Shown piece after piece: positions 44,292 through 54,063 of a stretch of 64,000 bases of DNA (positions are counted from its first letter, which is position 1; each line of letters starts with the position of its first letter). Origin of the DNA: Podarcis raffonei (taxonomy: Eukaryota > Chordata > Lepidosauria > Squamata > Lacertidae). The notes beneath the pieces are model-generated. The model searched no databases, had not been told where the DNA came from, and saw only the letters and a program-made list of their open reading frames with translations. Both the position numbers and the translations under genes were made by a program. The stretch is from NCBI RefSeq assembly GCF_027172205.1, contig NC_070614.1, positions 42,337,001-42,401,000 of the forward strand. Reading direction: 5' to 3'.

Positions 44292-46922
44292 TTAGTTGAA
44301 ATGAGAAGTTGGCAGTCGTAAGGGGACATAATTTTGACAGCTAGGGCCACCCAACGTGCGGCCACATTCCAGCAAGTAATAATACTCGACGTATCCATGA
44401 GGCGCATAACATCTGTGCCGGATAGTCCCAGCCCCGGCCTCCAACCGGTGGAAACAGCCCTGCAGAAGGTCATCACGCCAGACGTCTTTGTCCCAGAGCT
44501 GAACCTCAAAAGAATTGTGGTCTGCCAATGTGACCGTCCCAAAGTCCAGGGTTTCCGACCACTGAGGGTTGTTGTCGTTTCTGACGACGCTGGTTCTCAT
44601 TTCTTGACCTTGGAAGAAAATCCTGACATAAGCATCGGTGGCCGTGAAGTGATCGCCCCAAAGCTTGGACCCGTTGACCACAACAAACGTGAGGCGGGCC
44701 CTGCCTCGCTGCCAGGCACAGCACATGTCGTTGTTGAGGCCGTCCTGCTGGCACAGGCAGGTGCATTGCTCACCTGAGCTCTGGGAGCTCCAGCGTGGAC
44801 ACTGTTGTGGACAGTCCCTCTTGAGGGCTCTCTGGTTGATATGGCCCACAATGGCTTGCCTCAGCAAATCCCTCCTTGGGTCCCTTTGGTTCAACAAGGT
44901 GTGTAAGGGTAGGAGGGAGTAGGAAACCATCCCAGGCTTTGTTTTTGCACTCTCCATCCATGCGGAGAAGAGTTGGGCTTCTCCACCTTTGGAGAAGAGC
45001 ATCTCCACCTGCTTATCTCCTCCCACAACTTCGACGTGCTGCTTGGCATCAGCGTCCTCGAGGATTCCCCGGGAGTAGGCCCTCTTGAGATCTTCACACT
45101 TGGAGCTCAGGGAAGCGGAGCCAAAGAGCCAGTCAACTCCTAGAGAAGCCCCCCAGTTCAAGCAGCGCTGGATGGTGGAAGCGGTAATCCCCCACAAGGC
45201 CATCTTGCAGGTTTGCACAGCCAGCAGGTGGCGCAGTCGCCCACCCAGTTGCACATGGCTGATATAGTGGGTGCCATAGATGTTGATAAAATGCTGGTAT
45301 TCCTCGGAGTTATTATTCCTTGGCAGCCTGGCCACAGCGCGGGAGAAGTGTGAGGCCAGCAGCGAGGGTCTCTGGTGGAGTCTCAGCCTGCACAGGCAGA
45401 GAAAAAGTAGAGCAAAATCTTGTAAGCAAAGTTTATAGCAAGTTTATAGCATTCTGTACTGAAGGAGCAAAGATTGTTATTCTTTTATTGCCTGTTCTTC
45501 ATCCTGGAATGGTTACAATTAAAACAGGATGCATAAAACAACAACCACAGAAACAAGGTGGGTCCTAAAAATGTACACAGCAAGTGTCAAAAGGCAGGGA
45601 AAGAAGAAAAAGAAGTCCCAGCGAAAGAAAAATGGATCCCAAAACTTATGGAATATGCAGAAATGGCGAAACTTGCTGGAAAAAATAAGAAATCAAGATA
45701 AACTTTTTATAACAGAATGAAAATGGTTTATGGAATATTTACAAATAAACTGTAAACAGATAAGAACATTGGCAGGATTCTTGTAATAACCTGCAGTTTT
45801 ATAAGAGTATATATTTAAAGTAGAAGAATAAATGAGTAAATTGAGGTAATTTGGAATATGCAGAAATATATATATATATATATATAGGAACCGCAGAAAG
45901 AGGGGGAAGGAAGTCGAGTTTTGAAACGTTAAACTGATTGTAAAATCATTGAAATGTATAAAACTGGGGGGGAAATGAATGAATGAATGAATGAATGGCA
46001 GGGTAAAGAGGTGTGTCTTCAGCATTCACTGAAAGCTGAATCATGAAGATGCCAGACCCACCTCTGTGGGGAGGGATTCCACAGCGTAGGAACTGTCACA
46101 GAGAATGTTTTCTCCTAGGCCATGCTTGTGAGAGTGGCGGAGAAACCAAGAGGGTCCCCTCTGCTGCTTATAACACCAGAGGGTGTCTATGGGGAAGGAG
46201 GCAGTCTTTCAGGTACTTAGGTCCTGAATCACTTAGAACTTTAAACACTAATGTGAACACCTTAAATTGGGCCCAGAAACGAACTGTCAACCAGGGCAGT
46301 AGCTGTACCAGACTATGCAAGTCCCTCTTGAGAGGTCTACTGGTGCTCACCTGTAGTATGCGCAGGAAATCTCTTGCCTCACAAAGCTGTAACTGTCCTG
46401 ACGGGATTTTTCATGCGCATAAATAGCCATCCGGGAGCGAGACCCAGCAAAAGCCATGCGGGCCTTAGGCAACCCCGGGTCTTCTTCTCTGTCGTTGTTC
46501 GTCTCCATCTCCAAACCCAGGTCTACTTTCCAGTCATTCTTCACCTCCGTGGCCATCGCGTTGGCGACATCCACATCCAAATTCTCCACGGAGCTGCTGA
46601 CTTGCCGATGGCATGAGCGGACCACCTGCCAGTCCACGCCAGCCAAGGGGAGTTTCTGCAGCTGCCCGTTCATCAAGGGATTCCGGCAGAGTTTGCACGT
46701 CCCATTGGGGCCCTGCCATCGGCTGGTGTCCACCACATACGCTCCCTTTCTCTCCAGAGAGGTGATGTCCACCCCCTCGCCAATATAGTTATGGCCGGGC
46801 ACAAAGGTGTCCTGCTTCATGCAGGCAGATCTGTGGAACGTCTGGCAGTGGCTGGAAGTTGTTGGTGCAAGTAGGAAGAGAAATGGGAGGAGGGCTGCTA
46901 GGAAGAGGTGTTGTTGGGACAT
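44292..46922 (-). CDS. Perforin-1-like copy 2, looks whole (555 codons)
   Basis: Secreted pore-forming effector of the MACPF family, in mammals stored in cytotoxic granules. Coding exons 46922-46351 and 45387-44292; the junction TACTACAG|G keeps frame and gives 555 codons, the length of human PRF1. Residues 1-25 are a hydrophobic signal (MSQQHLFLAALLPFLFLLAP). Next come GEGVDITSLERKGAYVVDT, a CKLC pair, the MACPF signature YGTHYISHV (about 228-236), GGRLRHLLAVQTCK, an EGF-like block (CTCLCQ..MCC, about 375-390) and a C2 domain (FTATDAYVRIFF, RNDNNPQWSE, LWDKD at 489-492, RDD) whose calcium-binding aspartates are kept. It ends LPTSHFN. A non-coding exon 1 likely ends at 48685. Its neighbours are further copies in the same orientation. 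Confidence 0.9.
45600..45960 (+). mobile_element. L1-like LINE 3' fragment
   Basis: In the intron of copy 2. Encodes traces of an L1 ORF2 C-terminus (WNMQKWRNLLEKIRNQ) followed by an AT-rich tail with (TA)n at 45866-45886. Confidence 0.45.
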
Positions 46923-46929
46923 GATTGCT

Positions 46930-48680
46930 CTGGTGGGATCCTTCATTCCAGGAGGCTTGTAAATAACCCTGCGGAACAAAACAGAGAGGGCTTCTTTGCA
47001 CTGTCTAGGAATTTTCCACATCTGTGAGCCCCTCTTTTCAAACAAAACACTCAGCCTTGCTTAAATGAACTTTTATCTCATCGTACTGGGCGTCAGGGAG
47101 CTGTGTTTTACCAAGTCACACTATTTGTCTATCTAACCCAAGACTGTCCACTCTGGCAGAAGCTCTCCAGGATCTCATGCAGAGGGTGTTTCACATCACC
47201 TGTTCCTACCTGATCCTTCTGAACTAGAACTACCAGCAGGTGAGCCTGGGACATTATACATGCCAAGTAGGTCTCCCCCCCCCCGCAACCCATGGCCACT
47301 GCTAATGTACCTGAGGCTCAGTGTGGGGAACCTTTGGCCCTACACTTTGGTTCATGACAGCCCCCATTAGCCCTAGCAAGCATGTCCCAATGGCTAGGGA
47401 TGATGGGAACCTGGAGGGCCACAGCTTATCCACATTGGTTTAAGGGCATGGATGACCAGCATAGTGCTCTTCGGATGTTGCTGGGCTCGCAATTCCCTTT
47501 AGCCCGAGCCAGCACCGTCAAGGGTCAGGGATGTAGCTGTAGTCTAGCAATGTCTGAAGAGCACCACATGGGCTATTCCCTCATTAGGATGAAGTTCAGC
47601 AACTTGCCCAAGGACTGACCGCCCAGTGAACTTCGTGGTTGAGGAGGCCACCGAATGTACAGCAGGAACGTAAACATTAAGAGGAAGCCCTGGAACTATG
47701 CATGGAAGTTACGACTGCAATCTAAAAACTGGCATGTACCACCTGGGCACCAGAAGCTCTTCCTGACCTGGCACCATCGCCTATCCTGCCCTCTAATAAC
47801 TTGGTGACGGGCAGAAACCTAACAGATGTCACTTCCCATGCCATAGAGTTGCAACAAGGAGAAAAGCTTTAAGTGTTACATATCTTTTCATCTTCGGAAT
47901 GAAGAACATCAATTCAGTGTAAACCCAAATATACTCTGCATGATATTCATTTGGGCAGGGGGGTAGGCTTCCAGCCTGTGGGTTTAATTAAGAGTATACG
48001 GTGCAATATAAACTCATTCATAATAAAAAAAAATAAGAATGCAGTGGCAAACCTTACCCATTCTGTCATTTCCCAACTGCTTTGCCCTTTCAGTGTATAT
48101 TACATGGCGCTACAACAAATTGTCTTTCCATCTCTGTTCCCACCCGCAGGCTATTTTTCCAATTCCCTCCCTCTCCCACTGACCTACTTTCTCTTTCATA
48201 TTCTTGCTAAACAGAGATTGGACGGGTATAAACTCACTCACCCCTCTGCCCCGAAAACAAACAGGACAGTTTCCAATCACCTTCTTAGCAAATAGGATGC
48301 TTCTTTGCCCTTCCCGCTTTCTTCCTTTGCAGCTGCTTCCAATTCTGGCACACATGTCTTGGATTATAGGAAAATAACAAAGGCCAGTGTGTTGTGTGTT
48401 TCTGTGTCTGTGTGAGAGGGAGGGGTTTCCTGGCGGCTTTCCTGAAAAGTGGTTTGTGGTGAGAGAGAGAGAGGAGGAGGAGGAGGAGAAGAAGAAGAAG
48501 GGTGAACCCCAATCTCAAACCCTCTTAACACCCCATATTTTCGTCTGTCCCACTTCTGCAAACACTAAAGGCCTCTTCCGGGTGTGATTTAATGTTTCCA
48601 GCCTGTCATTCAAGGATTGCTACAGTCACAAAGCTTTTGCACATTAAAAAAACAAGAGAGTTTCGAAGGGTGGTTCTTTC
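46930..48680 (-). other. Intron 1 of perforin-like copy 2
   Basis: No coding exon seen. It aligns with the region upstream of copy 1 (34,190-35,660) and copy 3 (57,060-57,910): shared TTTCTAGTGT-poor promoter-distal words such as CTCAGTGTATATTACATGGC-like, CCAATTCCCTCCCTCTCCCA and ACTCACTCACCCCTC. Copy 1 carries the copia element at the equivalent place. Confidence 0.5.
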
Positions 48681-48684
48681 TTAC

Positions 48685-48830
48685 CTTTGGCAGAGTCCAG
48701 TGGAAAGGAGAAGTTTTCTACATGGGTGAGCCTGAGAGAACCGCTTTAAACTCTTGTCTATTTGAGGTTTAAAATTTAAGACAAAACAGGAACAATCATA
48801 CCAAGATAGTGAGCGGCCACTACTGGGGGA
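48685..48830 (-). other. Probable non-coding exon 1 of perforin-like copy 2
   Basis: Donor CTCTGCCAAAG|GTAAGA on the minus strand, in sequence conserved with 41457 and 57914. The 5' end is not determined. Confidence 0.5.
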
Positions 48831-49439
48831 AAGGGACTGTTTATTTTTGTGAGGAAAAACCTTATAAGGAAGCTAATTTTTTTAAAAAAAAAACAAAACC
48901 CAAAATGTCTGGAGGGGACCTCATAAAAAGAGATGCAATGGTGCCAGGAAGTGGAGAAACCATTTGGCTCCAAGAGGCCATATCTTTATTTATCCTTATC
49001 ACGGCTAGCCTCATGGGCCAAATATGACAAGTGGGCAAGTCTGTCAGTCACCACAATGCTGTCAAGTGATTGGGCGCCTTGAAGTCCCAAAGTCTGGACT
49101 TCAAAACACAATGCATAGCTGCATCGCCAAAGCCTGCTTTCTGCTGACCTTCACTCAACCACCCATCAATCCAGCAGCATGCATGATAAGAAGCCTAATG
49201 TAAGGCTCCTGATTATGCACTGGCAGCCACATCTCTGTCTGCCCCATACTGATATCACATATACAGTATAGAGTGGGACAGGTGTGTATGGCTTTGGGGG
49301 AATGGCCCTGCAGGCCAAATTTGAACCCCTGGTGACTCACATTTGACCCACAGGTCAGAGGGACCCCACCTGTTCTGCATGCAATGCAAACTAAAAAAAT
49401 ATAATTCCATGGTGAAGAGAGGGATTCAGGCTGGATGCT

Positions 49440-49757
49440 AAGCTTATCGTACCAGATATTTTTGTCCCAGACCTCTAGCTTGCCCTCATTGTAGCCTGTC
49501 AGCATTAAAGTCCCAAATCCAGACTTTCAAGGGTTGTCATTATATTCAATGAGTCTGGCCCTCCTTTCTTGACCTTGGAAGAAAATATTGACATAGCCAT
49601 CAGTGCCACTCAAGATGTTACCCCTAAGGTCGTATCCTCTGTGCGCAATAAATTTGAGGGGTGCTTTGCCCCGCCCCCAGGCACAGTCCTTGTTTGATTT
49701 GATCCAGTGGTAAAATGTGGGCTTCTCCAAGGAGGTTGTATCTACTCTCATGTGCAA
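49440..49757 (-). pseudogene. Perforin-1-like fragment 4 (C2 domain part only)
   Basis: The minus strand resembles the C2 part of copy 3: KFIAHRGYDLRGN, GTDGYVNIFFQGQERRA, then LEVWDKN. The signal peptide, the MACPF part and the C-terminal end are absent. It is a broken fossil and abuts the left arm of the inverted repeat. Confidence 0.8.
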
Positions 49758-49800
49758 GCCATAGCTAGGTTACACACAATATATGGACAGCTAACCTCTA

Positions 49801-50120
49801 GTCGGGACGCAGGTGGCACTGTGGGTTAAACCACAGAGCCTAGGGCTTGCCACTCAGAAGGTTGGCGGTTCGAATCCCCGTGACGCGGTGAGCTCCCGTT
49901 GCTCAGTCCCTGCTCCTGCCAACCTAGCAGTTTGAAAGCACGTTAAAGTGCAAGTAGATGAATAGGTACTGCTCCGGTGGTAAGGTAAACGGCATTTCCG
50001 TACACTGCTCTGGTTCGCCAGAAGCGGCTTAGTCATGCTGGCCACATGACCTGGAAGTGCCGCAACCCCAGAGTTGGCCACAACTGGACCTAATGATCAG
50101 GGGTCCCTTTACCTTTACCT
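49801..50120 (+). mobile_element. Squamate SINE with target duplication
   Basis: Near full-length copy of the family at 13261, flanked by TAACCTCTA (49792-49800 and 50121-50129). The matching right arm has a single TAGAGGTTA at 59707-59715 and no insert, so this SINE arrived after the inverted duplication. Confidence 0.9.
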
Positions 50121-51259
50121 TAACCTCTACTGAGCATATTCTAAGGAGTTTCCTTAGCCAATGAATTGAAATGTGCCTTTTCAAGAGCAAAGGGAGAAAC
50201 TAGAAAAAAATATTGTAGTTTCATCCTGCAGAGTAATTCAAATCCATCTTCTAGGGGAGTCCTTCAAACCCCTTATGGACTCACAAGGTAATTATTTATT
50301 TCAAAGGCAGCAAATCAGAAGTGCCAATTGCCCTTTTAAATGTTTCCACAAATAGGAGCCTCTATATCTTGCTCTGCTTTTCTTTGGACCATATCAGCAA
50401 GGCCGAGAGTGGAGCCCTGTCATCTGGGCATACACACTGCCCAGGCTTGCAGACTATTGAATATCACTTCAGTGCTGCTAACGCAGCAGTTTGACTTCAC
50501 CCCCGGAAGCACACTCCATTGTCTCTTAAGACAGATGGATGCCGACAACCACAACCCCCTGCCCCTAGGGTGAAAAACATTTTGATCCTGAAATTCTAGC
50601 ACCTTCATAGTGGAGGGGAAAAGCAGGGAAACTTCTCAGCTAGGAGATTATTCCCATACCTCTACCCAGTTCGCTCACCTCCATGTCTCTTTTGAGAACT
50701 GTCCAACCTCTCAACATAAACAATATTGGAACTTCTTAGATTCCTCACCACACATCTCACCCCTTAAGTCTCTAGAGGGAGGCAGAGATAATCTGAAGGT
50801 TTGAGGAAACTGCTTTGTTTTTTGTAACCCCTCAGGATGGAGAAAAAAACACCGGATGTTCTGATAAAGACATTCTCTCTGTGTGTGTGTGTGTGTCTCT
50901 CACTCTCTCACACACTGTAGCCATATTTCATTTTGGTGGTTTCAGCTACGAAAACAGAGCAGTTGTGAAACAGCAGAGAACTGGAATGTTTTCCCTTGTC
51001 CTTTATTATTTAAGCCAGGAATTTTCGTTTCATATCCAGAGAAACACATGACAAACCTGCTGAAGCAGGCTGTGTTGTGAACAGAGCTGAAACAGCCGGA
51101 TATGCTCAGCAATTATTTGTAAACAAACCTTTTGGCTAAAAAGCCCAGCTATGCAATGACTTTATTCTGGATTTTGATAAAAGCTTCTAAATCTAATCAC
51201 ATTAGAAGCTAAAGGGGAAAAGGAGCACTTGCATCAGAGAGAGTACAGTCACAGGATTT

Positions 51260-51365
51260 GAGTCTGACCAAACTGCGGGAGGCAGTGGAAGACAGGAGTG
51301 CCTGGCGTGCTCTGGTCCATGGGGTCACGAAGAGTCGGACACGATTAAACGACTAAAAAACAACA
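51260..51365 (+). mobile_element. BovB LINE 3' tail fragment
   Basis: CAAACTGCGGGAGGCAGTGG, GTGCCTGGCGTGCTCTGGTC, ACGAAGAGTCGGACACG and a (A)n end: the last roughly 100 bases of BovB. Absent from the corresponding site in the right arm near 58,520-58,570. Confidence 0.85.
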
Positions 51366-52221
51366 TCCCACCTCAGATGTTGGTGGGACACCCAAAACAG
51401 CCTCCATAGGAAATTACCATTCATGGACCATGTCTGTATGAATGAAGCTGCTTTTTTAGGTATCCTGGTCCAAAGCCATATATAGCCTTGGAAATCATAG
51501 CCAGCACTTCTGAGTTCCTCCCAGAAACTAAGGCATGTGTCACCGTGACCAGAACAATATTCTCAAGGAACAGGAGTAACTCTTGAACCATCCTCATTTG
51601 GGTGAAGGGCTCCCTTGACCATGGCTGTCCCCTACATATTCAGGTTCAAAGCCAGATTCAGCAACATAACCCTGTCCACCTATCAAATTTGGCCTGTGAG
51701 GTTCAAACTGATAAACATCTGCAGAGCCAAAAGGCCCTTCACCCCTGGCATGGAGCATTCACATTGAAACTCTTTTTATGAGACCGCCTCCAGATTTTAA
51801 TTTTTTAACAATGGCTTCTTTATAAGGAATTCCTCACATAAACAAACGATTCCTTTTCTTCCTTCTGGGGGCCTTTATCCCTGTATGATTGTTCCTGTTT
51901 TCCTGGTTTGACTGTAATTTTCAAACCCCAAAAGAAAAGGGTTGGAAGCGATCCTCTCAGGCTTGCCAACTTGGCAAGTCTCTGTCCTTGCCACTGAGCT
52001 CTGCTACGGAGAACAAAGAACAAACTGCCCAAAAATCCATTTTGGAAAAAATGCAGAAAGGAAGGCCTTCTTGACGCTATGATTTTAGCAGTCCTTGTTC
52101 CAAACTGGGAATGGCAGAATGGGTAAGTTGCACCCAGATGCCTTCAGTGTTAGCAAAGTAGAATGGATAAGGATAGGGGGCTGACAGGGCTCAACATTGG
52201 GGTTCACCACTCTTCGTCTTG

Positions 52222-52225
<4 letters not shown>

Positions 52226-52257
<32 letters not shown>
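52226..52257. repeat. (AC)n microsatellite
   Basis: About 16 AC units. The mirrored site in the right arm (57672-57687) has a shorter GT run. Confidence 0.95.
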
Positions 52258-52258
<1 letters not shown>

Positions 52259-52527
52259 GTTGTCAGAGAAGCTGCCAAGGAAGCCCTTCCTCCTCTTGCC
52301 ACCACATCCAGCCTTTGTGACTCACTTATAATTCAAACCTTGTTTTCCAGAATTGAAAACCGCTGGAAAGGAGGCAAGTAATAAGGCAGAAGAATCTTAA
52401 TCCTGTTTGATTAGGGGAACCATTGTCCCCGTTGTATCCCGTGTAACTATCAGAATTTTAGCTTGGGGTTTGAAACTGAAGATCTGTGCTAGACCTGCCT
52501 AGAGCTCATGATTTCCAGAAATCATGT

Positions 52528-52868
52528 AAAGGTAAAGGTACCCCTGCCCGTACGGGCCAGTCTTGACAGACTCTAGGGTTGTGCGCCCATCTCACTTAAG
52601 AGGCCAGGGGCCAGCGCTGTCCAGAGACACTTCCGGGTCACGTGGCCAGCGTGACAAAGCTGCATCTGGTGAGCCAGCACAGCACACGGAAACGCCGTTT
52701 ACCTTCCCGCTGGTAAGCGGTCCCTATTTATCTACTTGCACCCGGGGGTGCTTTCAAACTGCTAGGTTGGCAGGTGCTGGGACCAAGCAACGGGAGCGCA
52801 CCCCGCCGCGGGGATTTGAACCGCCGACCTTTCGATCGGCAAGCCCTAGGCACTGAGGCTTTTACCCA
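52528..52868 (-). mobile_element. Squamate SINE, diverged subfamily
   Basis: Tail AAAGGTACCCCTGCCCGTAC, the inner ACTTCCGGGTCACGTGGCCA and the B-box complement GGGATTTGAACC. It shares the CCCGTACGGGCCAGTC tail with 53395-53763, distinguishing a subfamily from the 13261 type. Confidence 0.85.
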
Positions 52869-53089
52869 CGTTCAGCCCAAAAATGATTTGCTCAAATCAA
52901 ATCTGCCCTCCTTGCCATCTGTCCACCACCATTCATTCTTCCATATTGCATGAGGTCCATATTTGCTTCCGTTCTTGAATCAGTTTTTCAAAAATCCTTA
53001 ATGCACTCTATCTTAAGCACTTTTGTAACCATGATAAATTAAAAGCCATATATACTGTCCTTTCTGTTGGGGATAATTCAGACTGAAAT

Positions 53090-53900
53090 TCCCAGGTGTC
53101 AAAAAAGGTTGTTTATGTATGCTACTACTGCGGCTTGTGTTTTGTTAGCCCCCAAATGGAAAACGAGCAAGGTTCCAATTAAAGAAGAATGGCAACTTAA
53201 GTTGACAGAATATGTGCAGCTTGCAGACTTAACATATGGAATAAGAGAACAAGAAGAACATACGTTTATACAGTAGAAGACTGGAAAACGTTTATTGAAT
53301 ATATGGAAAATAATTGTGTACAGCTGAAAATGCTGGCAGCATTAAGACAAATTCAACAGTGTAAACAAGGTTTGATGGATGCAATAATGGTATAAGGTAA
53401 AGTAAAGGTACTCCTGCCCGTACGGGCCAGTCGTGACCGACTCTGGAGTTGCGCGCTCATCTCGCTCTATAGGCCGGGAGCCGGCGCCATCCGCAGACAC
53501 TTCCGGGTCACATGGCCAGTGTGACATCGCTGCTCTGGCGATCCTGCACCAGCGCAGCACATGGAACGCTGTTTACCTTCCCGCTATAAAGTGGTACCTA
53601 TTTATCTACTTGCACTTTAAGGGTGCTTTCGAACTGCTAGGTGGGCAGGAGCTGGGACCGAAAGATGGGAGCTCACGCCGCCGCGGGGATTCGAACCGCC
53701 GACCATACAATCGGCAAGTCCTAGGCACTGTGATTTTACCCACAGCGCCACCCGCGTCCCTTTAATAATGGTATAGTTTTTGTAAAATATGCAGGGATTT
53801 ATTATCTGTAAAATGAACCATGGAAAGAAAAGAAGGGAAGTCATTGATATCTTAAGAATGTAAAATGAGTATTTTAAAGTGTAAAACAAAACAAAATTAT
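53090..53900 (+). mobile_element. L1 LINE 3' end, split by a SINE
   Basis: Encodes an L1 ORF2-like C-terminus (KTSKVPIKEEWQLKLTEYVQ) and an AT-rich 3' tail, interrupted by the SINE at 53395-53763. Confidence 0.65.
53395..53763 (-). mobile_element. Squamate SINE inserted in L1, with target duplication
   Basis: Near full-length reverse copy of the CCCGTACGGGCCAGTC subfamily. AATAATGGTATA is repeated on both sides (53383-53394 and 53764-53775). Confidence 0.9.
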
Positions 53901-54063
53901 ACACATATTTACTGTTGTTCATCTTCACCACTGATTGCAGTAAGTTGCTATTAAATGCAGATAGGGTAGCTGTTAAGTAACTTTGGCTGATTTTTTAATG
54001 AACCTGCCTACTTCTTCAGCATAAGGTCCTGAAACATATGGAAAAGGATGGTTGGGGAGGGAA

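Larger units (their letters stand above)
49745..52425 (-). repeat. Left arm of a large inverted duplication
   Basis: Reverse complement of 57,500-59,765. Matching words in inverted order include CAAGCCATAGC, CCAATGAATTGAAA, CATAGTGGAGG, AGATTCCTCAC, GCATCAGAGAGAGT, GATGTTGGTGGGACAC, GGTGAACCCCAAT, GTAAGACAAG and AAGGCAGAAGAATCTTA. The left arm carries two later insertions (SINE 49801-50120, BovB tail 51260-51365). No gene of its own; it mirrors the promoter and exon 1 region of copy 3. Confidence 0.85.

Noticed and set aside
44292-46922. Complement component or MPEG1 instead of perforin
   Set aside because: The order of signal peptide, MACPF, EGF-like block and C-terminal C2, the two-coding-exon structure and the 555-codon length match perforin-1; no TSP, LDLRA or transmembrane part is present.
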